From: Streptomyces sp. NBC_01669
Lineage (GTDB): Bacteria > Actinomycetota > Actinomycetes > Streptomycetales > Streptomycetaceae
Assembly (NCBI RefSeq): GCF_026339735.1
Contig: NZ_JAPEQG010000001.1
Span: 8,431,001 to 8,495,000 of the forward strand
DNA: 64,000 bases
Reading direction: 5' to 3'
Part shown: positions 40,836-49,035 of the stretch, in pieces
Layout of the letters: every line of letters starts with the position of its first letter
Position numbering within the stretch: the stretch's first letter is position 1
The notes under the pieces: generated by a model
The model's database searches: none
Seen by the model: only the letters and a program-made list of their open reading frames with translations
Told to the model about the DNA's origin: nothing
Program-made: the position numbers and the translations under genes

Positions 40836-43169
40836 TCAGGCGGCGGGGCTGATGGTGACCTTGACGTGCTTCATGATCGGCTGGTCGCTCTGGGTGCTGT
40901 AGTCGCCGAGTGCGCACAGCACGTTCATCTCGGGCATGTAGCCGGCCGCGCAGCCGCGAGGGATGTTGTAGGGGACGGCGAGGTAGCCGCTGAGGGACCG
41001 CTGACTGCCGTCCTTCGCGGTGCTCGTGATGTCGACCGGGCCGAGGTCGGTGATGCCGCGCTCGCGCATGTCGGCCCGGTTCATGAAGACGAGCGTGCGC
41101 AGGTTCTTGATGCCGCGGTAGCGATCGTTGTCGGAGTAGATGGTGGTGTTCCACTGGTCGTGGGACCGCACGGTGCCCAGCGCCAGGGTGCCGGGAGCCG
41201 GGACGACGTCGGGCAGTGCGGCGGTGGAGAACTCGGCGCGTCCGGACGGGGTGAGGAAGACCAGTTCACGAGCGGGCTGCTTGATGCGGAAGCCGAGCGG
41301 CAGGCGCACGCGGCGGTTGAAGTCCTCGAAGCCGTCGAGGACCTTGGCCATGGTGTCGCGGATGCGGTCGTAGTCCTCGACGTACCGCTCCCAGGGCGTG
41401 GCGCTGTCGGGCAGGGCGGCCCGGGCCATGCCGGCGATGATGGCCGGCTCGGACAGCAGGTGCGAGGAGGCGGGGCGCTTCATCCCGATCGAGAGGTGGA
41501 CCATGCTCATCGAGTCCTCGACGGACGTGCTCTGGATGCCCTTGCGTTGATGGTCCTTCTCGGTACGGCCGAGGCACGGCAGGATGAGGGCCTGGCGGCC
41601 GTGGACGACGTGGCTGCGGTTCAGCTTGGTGCTCACCTGGACGGTGAGGTCGCAGTTGCGCAGCGCTGCGTAGGTGTACGGGGTGTCCGGCGCAGCGAGG
41701 GCGAAGTTGCCGCCCATGCCGACGAACACCTTCACATCGCCGCTGTGCATCGCCTTGATCGTGTGGACGGTGTCCAGGCCGTGCTCACGGGGCGGCTCGA
41801 TATCGCAGACCTCGGCGAGGCGGTCCAGGAACTCGTCGGTGGGGCGGTGGTCGATGCCGCAGGTGCGGTTGCCCTGGACGTTGCTGTGCCCTCGTACGGG
41901 GGAGGGGCCCGCTCCTTCGCGTCCCAGATTGCCGCGCAGCAGAAGCAGGTTGACGATCTCCCGGACGGTGTCGACGCCGTGCTCGTGCTGGCTGATGCCC
42001 AGGCACCAGCTGACGATGCTTCGGTCGGCCTCGCCGTACACGCGCGCCGCTTTGAGGATGTCGGCGCGGCTCAGCCCGGACTGGTTCTCGATCTCCTCCC
42101 ACGAAGTGGCCTCGCACAACGCGCGGTATTCCTCGAAGCCGGCGGTGTGGCGGTCGATGAACTCCTGGTCCAGAGCCTTGGGGTCGGATTCGGACTGCTC
42201 CAGGATCGCCTTGGCCATGCCGCGCAGCAGGGCCATGTCGCCGCCGATGCGGGGCTGCAGGTTCAGCGTGCTGGTGCGGGTCGTCTTGAAGAGGGCCATG
42301 TCCGTGAAGTCGTGCGGGACGATGGTACGTGTGGCCGCCGCCTCGACGAGCGGATTGATGTGCACGATCTGGGCGCCGCGGTGGTAGGCCTCGGCGAGGG
42401 CGGTGAGCATCCGAGGCGCGTTGGAGGCGGCGTTGACGCCCAGGATGAACAGCGCGTCGGCCGCCTCCCAGTCCTTGAGGTCGACGGTCCCCTTGCTGGT
42501 TCCCAGGGACGCCTGGAGGGCGCGGCCGCTGGCCTCGTGGCACATGTTGGAGCAGTCCGGCAGGTTGTTGGTGCCCAGTTCACGGGCCATCAACTGGTAG
42601 AGGAACGTAGCCTCGTTGCCGAGCCGGCCGGAGGTGTAGTACGACGCCTGATTGGGGTTGTCGAGGCCGCGCAGGGTACGGCCGACCACCTCGAACGCGT
42701 CTTTCCAGCTGATCGGGACGTAGTGGTCCGTATCGGGGTCGTAGACCATCGGTTCGGTCAACCGCCCCTGGTTCTCCAGGTCGTAGTCGCTCCACCCGGC
42801 CAGCTCCGTCACCGAGTGCGCGGCAAAGAACTCGCGCCCGACCCGCTTGCGGGTCATCTCCCAGGTGACGTGCTTGATCCCGTTCTCGCAGATGTCCAGG
42901 TGCAGACCCTTGGTGTCGTCCGGCCACGCGCAGCCCGGACAGTCGAACCCGGTGTTCTCGTGGTTCATCCGCATGATCGCCCGCGGCCCGTCCACCAGCG
43001 CACCCTCGCGCACCAGGAAACGGGTCACGCTCTTGGCCGCGCCCCAGCCTGCGGCGGGATGGTGGTAGGGGTGAAACTCTGGATCCTCCTCGGGGGTGGG
43101 TCCCACGCGGGGCTCCAGGGGTTCCTGTTCGTCAGTGTTGGCGCTCAAGACTCTCAACCCTTCCACCAT
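40836..43169 (-). CDS. FdhF/YdeP-family molybdopterin oxidoreductase (copy 2)
   Basis: The 777-residue protein is a paralogue of the enzyme at 33745-36036, with the same three-cysteine N-terminal motif (C77, C80, C94 in FDCPGCAWP and DICENGIKH). The catalytic Cys210-His211 lies in NLPDCSNMCHEASG, and cofactor segments include SPVRGHSNVQGNRTCG and RSHDQWNTTIYSDNDRYRG. Residues around the active site are conserved, but overall divergence suggests a different substrate. The start is uncertain: ATG at 43169 lacks a clear ribosome site, and a later TTG follows an internal GGAAGGG. It is convergent with the FUSC gene. An insertion sequence sits 160 bases upstream and may have altered its promoter. 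Confidence 0.92.
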   Translation of the reverse strand: MVEGLRVLSANTDEQEPLEPRVGPTPEEDPEFHPYHHPAAGWGAAKSVTRFLVREGALVDGPRAIMRMNHENTGFDCPGCAWPDDTKGLHLDICENGIKHVTWEMTRKRVGREFFAAHSVTELAGWSDYDLENQGRLTEPMVYDPDTDHYVPISWKDAFEVVGRTLRGLDNPNQASYYTSGRLGNEATFLYQLMARELGTNNLPDCSNMCHEASGRALQASLGTSKGTVDLKDWEAADALFILGVNAASNAPRMLTALAEAYHRGAQIVHINPLVEAAATRTIVPHDFTDMALFKTTRTSTLNLQPRIGGDMALLRGMAKAILEQSESDPKALDQEFIDRHTAGFEEYRALCEATSWEEIENQSGLSRADILKAARVYGEADRSIVSWCLGISQHEHGVDTVREIVNLLLLRGNLGREGAGPSPVRGHSNVQGNRTCGIDHRPTDEFLDRLAEVCDIEPPREHGLDTVHTIKAMHSGDVKVFVGMGGNFALAAPDTPYTYAALRNCDLTVQVSTKLNRSHVVHGRQALILPCLGRTEKDHQRKGIQSTSVEDSMSMVHLSIGMKRPASSHLLSEPAIIAGMARAALPDSATPWERYVEDYDRIRDTMAKVLDGFEDFNRRVRLPLGFRIKQPARELVFLTPSGRAEFSTAALPDVVPAPGTLALGTVRSHDQWNTTIYSDNDRYRGIKNLRTLVFMNRADMRERGITDLGPVDITSTAKDGSQRSLSGYLAVPYNIPRGCAAGYMPEMNVLCALGDYSTQSDQPIMKHVKVTISPAA

Positions 43170-43331
43170 GCGTGCATGAGTGGATAGAACGGCACTTTCG
43201 GGCAGGCTATGCCCGCTGGTACCCGCTCGCCATTCGACCTTTGGGAGACTGGGCGGTGCCGGATGTTCCGGTAGGGGTGTGCCGCCGCGCTGCACCCCGG
43301 TTCACGCGCGGCTACTCTGCTTTTTGTTTAA

Positions 43332-44888
43332 CCTCGCCGGGTCACCTGACCTGCTGATCTTGCCTTGTTTCTGAGACAGCAGGACGGCCGTTCTTCACGC
43401 TTCGAGGTGTCGAGCAACGTCGCGTGAAGGAACGGCCGCTGTGAAGAGTCTGGCCCCTGCAGGTCCCGCTGACGCAGCACTGAGCGTGCTGTCCCACTTT
43501 CGTGTCGAGTTCTACGACTGCCTCTACTCCCGTGCGGATGCGCTCTTCGAGCTGACCGACGCAGTGCTGTGCGCGGACGGTCCGGTGACGTCGCTGGCCG
43601 AGCTGACGCTGACGGCCGAGCACCGGCGCGGGCACGGGGCGATGTACGACGCGGTCAACCACGGCTGGCTGGAACCACGCCGCCTGCGCAGGCTCCTCGC
43701 CTCCACACCGCTGCCGCGTGCCGCCGACGGGCGGATCGTCCTCGCGGTCGATGTGAGCAACTGGCTGCGTCCCGACGCCCCGACCAGCCCGGACCTGCTG
43801 TTCTGCCATGTCTACGGGCGAGGCCGCAGCGCCGACCAGTTCATCCCCGGCTGGCCCTACTCCTTCGTCGCCGCCCTGGAAACAGGACGCACATCGTGGA
43901 CCGCTGTGCTGGACGCGATCCGCCTGGGCCCTGCCGACGACGCCACGGCGGTGACTGCCGCCCAACTCCGCGACGTCTTCACCCGGCTCCTGCGAGCCGG
44001 CCAGTGGAAGCCCGGTGACCAGGACATTCTCATCGTCATGGACTCCGGCTACGACGTCACCCGCCTCGCCTACGTCCTGGCGGACCTGCCCGTCGAGCTG
44101 GTCGGCCGGCTGCGCTCGGACCGGGTGATGCTCCGTGACGCCGGACCGCGCCGTTCCACTCCGCGCGGCGGGCAGCCCCGCAAGCACGGCGGTGTCCTCA
44201 CCTTCTCCAAGCCGGACTCCTGGCACACCCCCGACCAGGCCACCACCTGCACCACCACCCGCTACGGCACGGCCGAAACCCTCGCCTGGGACCGGATGCA
44301 TCCCCGCCTGACCACCCGCGGCCCCTGGCTCGACCACTGCGGTGAACTCCCCCTGATCCACGGCACGTTGATCCGGCTGAAGGTCGAGCACCTGCCCGGC
44401 GACCGCGACCCGAAACCGGTCTGGCTGTGGTCCTCACGCACCGCGATGACCAGCACGGACGTCGACCTGCGCTGGCAGGCATTCCTGCGGCGCTTCGACC
44501 TGGAGCACACCTTCCGGCTGTTCAAGCAGACCCTCGGCTGGACCGTCCCCAAGGTCCGCGACCCACACACCGCCGACCTGTGGACCTGGCTGATCATCGC
44601 CGCCCACACCCAACTCCGCCTCGCCCGACCGCTCGCCGAGGACCTCCGCCGCCCCTGGGAACGGCCAGCCGAACCCCGCCGTCTCACCCCCGCCCGCGTC
44701 CGCCGGGGGTTCCGCCACCTCCGCGCGAAGACCGCCCGTCCCGCAGGAGTGCCCAAACCCTCCCGGCCCGGCCCCGGACGCCCACCCGGCTCCAAGAACC
44801 GCAGGCCAGCCCCACGGCACGAACCCGGGAAGACCGTGAAACGAGCCGAAACCCTCACCGAACACGTCCGCCTGAAACAGCAGCGAGG
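43332..44888 (+). mobile_element. Complete DDE insertion sequence, TTAA target duplication
   Basis: A 1557-base element bounded by TTAA at 43328-43331 and 44889-44892. The ends start CCTCGC on both strands (short terminal repeats, 6-8 bases). It encodes one transposase filling most of its length. The TTAA repeats are read as the target duplication. It appears intact and is probably a recent insertion between fdhF copy 2 and the encapsulin pseudogene. Confidence 0.7.
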
Positions 44889-44892
44889 TTAA
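43441..44892 (+). CDS. DDE transposase (IS701/DDE_5-like)
   Basis: The 483-residue transposase resembles the actinobacterial DDE_5/IS701-like group. IVLAVDVSNWLRPDAPTS holds the first Asp, QDILIVMDSGYDVTRLAYVL the second, and RRFDLEHTFRLFKQTLGW the catalytic Glu with the usual ExxF context. The C-terminus is basic and Pro-rich (RPGPGRPPGSKNRRP). The GTG start is 109 bases inside the left end. The TAA stop at 44890-44892 is formed by the TTAA target duplication, so the element itself carries no stop codon. Confidence 0.88.
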   Translation: MKSLAPAGPADAALSVLSHFRVEFYDCLYSRADALFELTDAVLCADGPVTSLAELTLTAEHRRGHGAMYDAVNHGWLEPRRLRRLLASTPLPRAADGRIVLAVDVSNWLRPDAPTSPDLLFCHVYGRGRSADQFIPGWPYSFVAALETGRTSWTAVLDAIRLGPADDATAVTAAQLRDVFTRLLRAGQWKPGDQDILIVMDSGYDVTRLAYVLADLPVELVGRLRSDRVMLRDAGPRRSTPRGGQPRKHGGVLTFSKPDSWHTPDQATTCTTTRYGTAETLAWDRMHPRLTTRGPWLDHCGELPLIHGTLIRLKVEHLPGDRDPKPVWLWSSRTAMTSTDVDLRWQAFLRRFDLEHTFRLFKQTLGWTVPKVRDPHTADLWTWLIIAAHTQLRLARPLAEDLRRPWERPAEPRRLTPARVRRGFRHLRAKTARPAGVPKPSRPGPGRPPGSKNRRPAPRHEPGKTVKRAETLTEHVRLKQQRG

Positions 44893-45094
44893 AGATCAAG
44901 CTCTGACACTGTTCCCCTTTATTGCTTTTGCGCCTTAGTATCCGTCGTCGGGAGTGTCATGGCCGTGTCCCAGCCCGTCGTCACGCCTCCCTCCAGGGCA
45001 GCGGTCCTCCCGGTGGCCACCATGGCCCCCGGTGGTGAGGCCATCGCGTGCGAGGGGCTCCAGGATCTGGCGGGTCCGACCCGTTCCGTGGCGT

Positions 45095-45535
45095 TCCGTT
45101 CGACCCGGCCGGCCCGGGGCTCGCCGCCGTCGACGGACTGCGCGCACGGTCGTCGAACCCGGTGCTGAGTCTGCCCGCCGAGCCGCGCGACTGTCCCGAC
45201 GCGGTCAGCCGGGCTCTGACATCGCTGCGACTGGCCGGGATCGACGGCCCGTACACGCTCCCGCTCGGCACCGACGAGTACCGTGCGGTCAGCGAGACCT
45301 CCGACCACGGCTGTCCGATCGCGGCTCACCTCGACCGGATGCCGGACGGTGCCCGGTCTGAACGCCGGCCCTCAGCGGTGCCTTCGTCCTGTCCACCCGC
45401 GGCGGCGACTTCGAACTGAGCCTCGGCCAGAACGTGGCGATCGGCCGCACCGGGCACGACGTGAGCGGTGTCGAGCTGTACGTCCACGAGACGCTGACGT
45501 ACACGGACGAGGCCGTCGTCGTACTGGAAGCGTGA
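45095..45535 (+). pseudogene. Encapsulin shell protein remnant, frameshifted
   Basis: Two adjacent frames together read as the C-terminal half of a family 1 encapsulin. The first gives GLAAVDGLRARSSNPVLSLP and continues SRALTSLRLAGIDGPYTLPL, then TDEYRAVSETSDHG. After a frameshift near 45355-45375 comes GAFVLSTRGGDFELSLGQNV and GVELYVHETLTY, ending at TGA 45533-45535. GAFVLSTRGGDFEL is diagnostic for the HK97-fold E-loop/A-domain region of actinobacterial encapsulins. The N-terminal half is missing or unrecognisable. No cargo gene (DyP peroxidase or ferritin-like) is adjacent. Confidence 0.8.
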
Positions 45536-45576
45536 CACCCTTCACTGAGCTGCCGAGGCATCACTCTCGAGGCCCC

Positions 45577-46212
45577 ATGAACCACTGGCTGATGCTTTCC
45601 GCCGTTCCCCGACTCGCGGGCGCGGCGGTCGTCGGAGTGGTCGTCGGAGCGGTCGTCGGCGTCCTGACCCACCCACCCCTGGGAATCCTCGCCGGGATCG
45701 CCGCGGCGGAAATGTTCTTCGTCGTGACTGGGTGGATCGCCTTGTGGCCCATGGACGCCGCCACCACCCATCGCAACGTCCGGCGCGAGGAGTTCCGGCC
45801 CGTCGTCGAGGAACTCGCCGTCGTCGTGGCCGCCGTGTGCGGACTGGTCAGCATCGTGGCGCTGCTTCTGGTCGGCCACTCGGGCCTGAGCCACGCCGCG
45901 GCCGCGACGGCGCTCTGCGGCGTGTTCATGGCCTGGGCGGCACTCCACCTGATGTACGCCGCCCGCTACGCGTACATCTACTACCTGCCACCCGGGGGCG
46001 GGATCGACTTCAACACCGACGACCCGCCGCGGTACAGTGACTTCCTCTACTTCAGCTACAACCTCGGCATGACCTATCAGGTCTCCGACACCGACGTCTC
46101 CAGTTCCACGATCCGCGCGGTCGCCCTCCGGCACTGCCTGCTCTCCTATGTCTTCGGCGCCAGCATCCTGGCCACCACCATCAACCTTGTCGCCGGAATC
46201 GTCACGGGCTGA
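45577..46212 (+). CDS. DUF1345-family membrane protein
   Basis: The 211-residue membrane protein has five predicted helices (AGAAVVGVVVGAVVGVLTH, FFVVTGWIALWPM, VVAAVCGLVSIVALLLVG, TALCGVFMAWAALHLMYAAR and the last near the C-terminus). The DUF1345 signature DFLYFSYNLGMTYQVSDTDV is followed by SSSTIRAVALRHCLLSYVFG. The function of this family is unknown; the PPxYSDFLYFSxxxGMT motif faces a conserved polar site. The ATG at 45577 lies 41 bases past the encapsulin remnant. Confidence 0.88.
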   Translation: MNHWLMLSAVPRLAGAAVVGVVVGAVVGVLTHPPLGILAGIAAAEMFFVVTGWIALWPMDAATTHRNVRREEFRPVVEELAVVVAAVCGLVSIVALLLVGHSGLSHAAAATALCGVFMAWAALHLMYAARYAYIYYLPPGGGIDFNTDDPPRYSDFLYFSYNLGMTYQVSDTDVSSSTIRAVALRHCLLSYVFGASILATTINLVAGIVTG

Positions 46213-46302
46213 CACGAGTGCGGTCCCGTACGGTCAACGGTCCAGCGCCTTGACCGCATAGTTTCGCCAAGTTGGTGGCTCCGTCTCGCTATTCTGCACA
46301 GC

Positions 46303-47100
46303 GTGATCAACTCATACGCGAGCTTTGACGATGCCGGGGTCGCGATAGCTGGCGCACGTGCCGGCGCGGATGTGGTGCGCACCATGTACGGACAGCGGCT
46401 CACTCGCATCGACAAGAGTGCTGGGGACTTCGCCACCGCCGCCGATGTGGAGGCTGAGAAGACGATCCTCGGCGTCATCCGTGCCGCTCGGCCCGATGAT
46501 GCGGTACTCGGCGAGGAAGGCGGGCAGCACGGTGCGACCGACGCCGTGCGCCAGTGGTTGGTGGATCCCTTGTGCGGCACGCTGAACTACGCCGTGGGCA
46601 ACATGTTGGTGGCCGTCAACGTGGCGCTGCGCAACGGGGCGGCGGCGGTCGCCGACCCGTTCAGCGGCGAGGTCTTCTTCACCGACGGTGAGACCGCCTG
46701 GGTGCGTCACGACGGGGCCGATGCGCAGTTGGCGCCCACGCCCGCTACCCGGCTGGTGGACGTCAACCTGGATCCGCCGTTCCCGAGTGCGCCCGGCTTC
46801 CGGGCCGTGGACCTGCTGGCCCACCCCGAGTTCGTCGAGCGGTTCCGGCCGCGTGTCGTGTCCACGACGCTGGCGTTGGCCTGGGTCGCGGCCGGCAAGC
46901 GCGCCGCGTACGTCACTGATGGCGGTGACCTGTCCGGGAGCGTGCATTTCGCCGCTGGCATCGCTGTGTGCCGGGCCGCCGGCTGTGTAGTCACTGGGAT
47001 CGACGGCGCCCCGATCGGCCCGGCCGGCCGCGGACTTGTGGTGGCCGCTGACGCCGAAACTCACGGGCTGCTGATGTCGATGATGCGCAGGCGCAGCTAA
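46303..47100 (+). CDS. Inositol monophosphatase family protein
   Basis: The 265-residue protein carries the lithium-sensitive phosphatase signatures. FATAADVEAEKTILGVI is followed by VLGEEGGQH (metal-binding Glu), then VDPLCGTLNYAVGN, where the usual DPxDGTxN has Cys in place of the second Asp. The C-terminal motif reads YVTDGGDLSGSVHFAAGI, where WDxAAG is normally found. The changed metal ligands suggest altered or weakened activity. The GTG start lies in a 90-base gap after the DUF1345 gene. Substrates in this family include inositol phosphates and PAP. Confidence 0.82.
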   Translation: MINSYASFDDAGVAIAGARAGADVVRTMYGQRLTRIDKSAGDFATAADVEAEKTILGVIRAARPDDAVLGEEGGQHGATDAVRQWLVDPLCGTLNYAVGNMLVAVNVALRNGAAAVADPFSGEVFFTDGETAWVRHDGADAQLAPTPATRLVDVNLDPPFPSAPGFRAVDLLAHPEFVERFRPRVVSTTLALAWVAAGKRAAYVTDGGDLSGSVHFAAGIAVCRAAGCVVTGIDGAPIGPAGRGLVVAADAETHGLLMSMMRRRS

Positions 47101-47108
47101 GGGGTTAA

Positions 47109-47141
47109 GGGGTGTCCCGTAGTCCCTGGCGGGACAGCCCC
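47109..47141 (+). terminator. Hairpin terminator of the inositol phosphatase gene
   Basis: GGGGTGTCCCG pairs with CGGGACAGCCCC (one bulged G) around a 10-base loop, 8 bases after the stop codon. Confidence 0.65.
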
Positions 47142-47297
47142 CTTCGTTCGATGCGGCCGACGGCACCACACCGCCGGCCGAGTCCCTGACGGCCTCATGC
47201 TCGATCGTTGTCTCGCTCACTTGGCGTCTCTCCCCTGATCAGCAGATCCGCCGTTGATTGGACACCCCCGCGCACCTCATGCTCGACCGCCTCGGAT

Positions 47298-48296
47298 TCA
47301 CACCCTGGTATTGCCGTCCTGCTCGGCTTCGAGCCAGCCCAGCCGGGCCGCCTGGAAGCCCAGCTGCATGCGATTGTGCACCTTCGCGACGTCCATCAGG
47401 TACCGGATCCGGCGCTGCACCGTCCGCAGGGAAATGCGCAGTTGGGTGGCGATCGCTTGGTCGGTGAGGCCGGCCAGCGACAGGCTGAGGATTTGTGCAT
47501 CCAGGTCATCGATGGCGGGCGCGTTCCCCAAGGTAACTGCAGTGGTGACAAATTGCGTCGCCTTCTCCCATTCGGACTCGAACAGTGCTATTAGCGCGTC
47601 GAGCAGGCTGCTCTCGTGTAGGAGCAGGGCTCCCGACTTTGCGGCATTGGCTGAACCGATGAGCGGAACAATGGCGAACTCGCGGTCCACGATGAAGAGT
47701 TTCAGTGGCAGCGTCTCAGTGATTCGGACCTCCTCTCCTGCGGCCCGCGCCTGGACGATCTCGTCGAACGACGGGGCTCCCCCGTCGAGCATCGCGCTTT
47801 CGAGTATCACGCGGTAACGGACACCGCGCGCCATGACCGAGCCGTCGGTCAGGTTGCCGGTCGAAAAGACCGGCGCCTTCGCGAAATTCATGACCTCTTT
47901 CCGTGCGCCGAGTTGTATGCGTCCGACGCGCTCGCGGATGGCCTCGCTGCCGTGGATCACGTCGACGACGTCCGCGACGCCGCGCCCGAGGGTGGCCGCG
48001 CGATAGATCTCGTCGAGGGAGTCGAGTTCGAGTTCCGCCAGCTTGAGCTCGTTCTGTCGCTGGACCAGGACGGCCCGTAGTGCCGCCGCCGGCGGGGAGG
48101 CCACGAACCGGGTGGTGTCCCCGAGGCTGCGCGCGGCGAGCCCACGGTCTTCGAGGATGCCGAGGACGCGCACCACCTGGCGGGCGTCGCAGCCGACGAG
48201 TTCGGCGAGTTCGGCGGGAGTGGCGGAGGCTACCGAGATCAGCGTGTGGTAGGTCTCTGCCTCTTCGGGGGTCAGCCCCAGCACGTCTGACAGCAT
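47298..48296 (-). CDS. TrmB/LuxR hybrid transcriptional regulator
   Basis: The 332-residue protein has two DNA-binding modules. An N-terminal TrmB-like winged helix (GLTPEEAETYHTLISVASAT, LVGCDARQVVRVLGILEDRG) comes first. A middle region resembles the PLD-like sensor of TrmB proteins (GVRYRVILESAMLDG, HESSLLDALIALFESEW). A C-terminal LuxR helix-turn-helix closes it (ILSLSLAGLTDQAIATQLRI, SLRTVQRRIRYLMD). This organisation is common in Streptomyces regulators of secreted and specialised metabolites. It lies next to a lipoprotein/subtilisin operon on the same strand, separated by a terminator, so it has its own promoter and may regulate that operon. Confidence 0.87.
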   Translation of the reverse strand: MLSDVLGLTPEEAETYHTLISVASATPAELAELVGCDARQVVRVLGILEDRGLAARSLGDTTRFVASPPAAALRAVLVQRQNELKLAELELDSLDEIYRAATLGRGVADVVDVIHGSEAIRERVGRIQLGARKEVMNFAKAPVFSTGNLTDGSVMARGVRYRVILESAMLDGGAPSFDEIVQARAAGEEVRITETLPLKLFIVDREFAIVPLIGSANAAKSGALLLHESSLLDALIALFESEWEKATQFVTTAVTLGNAPAIDDLDAQILSLSLAGLTDQAIATQLRISLRTVQRRIRYLMDVAKVHNRMQLGFQAARLGWLEAEQDGNTRV

Positions 48297-48324
48297 GATG
48301 TTCCTCCACGAAATCGCGAGAGAC

Positions 48325-48356
48325 GGCCGGGGCGAAACTCACGTCTCGCCCCGGCC
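48325..48356 (-). terminator. Hairpin terminator of the lipoprotein/subtilisin operon
   Basis: A perfect 11-bp stem (GGCCGGGGCGA / TCGCCCCGGCC) with a 10-base loop lies between the lipoprotein gene (stop 48398) and the regulator gene start (48296). Confidence 0.75.
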
Positions 48357-48397
48357 ATGACCCCCTCCGGGTTGGTTCACCGCTTCAGCGGTTCACC

Positions 48398-49006
48398 TCA
48401 GCGCAGTTGGTACGCCTTGGGAATCGTCTGCTTGACGGTGTCCCCCGCACTGTCGGTCGCGGTGATCCGCAGTCCGACTCCTCCGGGAGCCTCGTCACGC
48501 TTCGGGTGCTTGATTTGCGCGGTGAACGTGTTCTGCCCGTCGGCCTTGGTCATTGCCGGCTGCCAGGTCTTGCCACCGTCGACGCTGGCCTCGACCCGCA
48601 GCTCGGTCACGGTCGGTGGCTTGCTGAGCCGATCCTGGTAGTAGCCGGTGACGGTGACGCGGTGGGTGCCGTCGGCCTTGGCGGTGTTGTCCAGATCCAG
48701 GCCCAGGTTGTACCGCAGGAAGATCAACGGCTCCGGTCGGCACATACCTGGATCCTTGACGATGGCGTCCGCGATGCACGGCTGCGACGTCGGCGCGTCA
48801 GGCTTGGTCGGCCGGTCGGACATGTACTCCCACACGGTCTTGACCCCGTTGGTTTCCGCCTCGAACGAGTATCGGGCTGATTGCGTAGGCAGGTCATACG
48901 TGATGACGTCAGCACTACCGCAACCCGCCACCGCAAGCACCGCTACGGCTGTCAGCGCCGCCAGGTTCACTGTCCGGCGCCACCTCGATGGCGCGGTCGC
49001 GTTCAT
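48398..49006 (-). CDS. Lipoprotein homologous to a subtilisin C-terminal domain
   Basis: The 202-residue protein starts with a lipoprotein signal (RRTVNLAALTAVAVLAVAGC, lipobox LAVAGC), predicting a lipid-anchored Cys on the outer membrane face. The mature part is a beta-sandwich-like domain. LIFLRYNLGLDLDNTAKADG and VTELRVEASVDGGKTWQPAM, ending DTVKQTIPKAYQLR, match the last about 130 residues of the large subtilisin at 53256-57077. It directly follows the other subtilisin, which lacks this domain. ATG at 49006 has AAAGGAG 9 bases upstream; an alternative ATG at 49036 overlaps the subtilisin stop (TGATG). Likely role: a detached, membrane-tethered domain of the protease. Confidence 0.8.
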   Translation of the reverse strand: MNATAPSRWRRTVNLAALTAVAVLAVAGCGSADVITYDLPTQSARYSFEAETNGVKTVWEYMSDRPTKPDAPTSQPCIADAIVKDPGMCRPEPLIFLRYNLGLDLDNTAKADGTHRVTVTGYYQDRLSKPPTVTELRVEASVDGGKTWQPAMTKADGQNTFTAQIKHPKRDEAPGGVGLRITATDSAGDTVKQTIPKAYQLR

Positions 49007-49035
49007 CGGACCGGTCTCCTTTCTCGCTTCGGTCA

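Noticed and set aside
40836..43295. A complete formate dehydrogenase complex
   Set aside because: No iron-sulfur beta subunit or cytochrome gamma subunit genes are found near either FdhF copy.
44889..45090. N-terminal half of the encapsulin gene
   Set aside because: No frame here matches encapsulin N-terminal sequence, so the pseudogene call starts at 45095.
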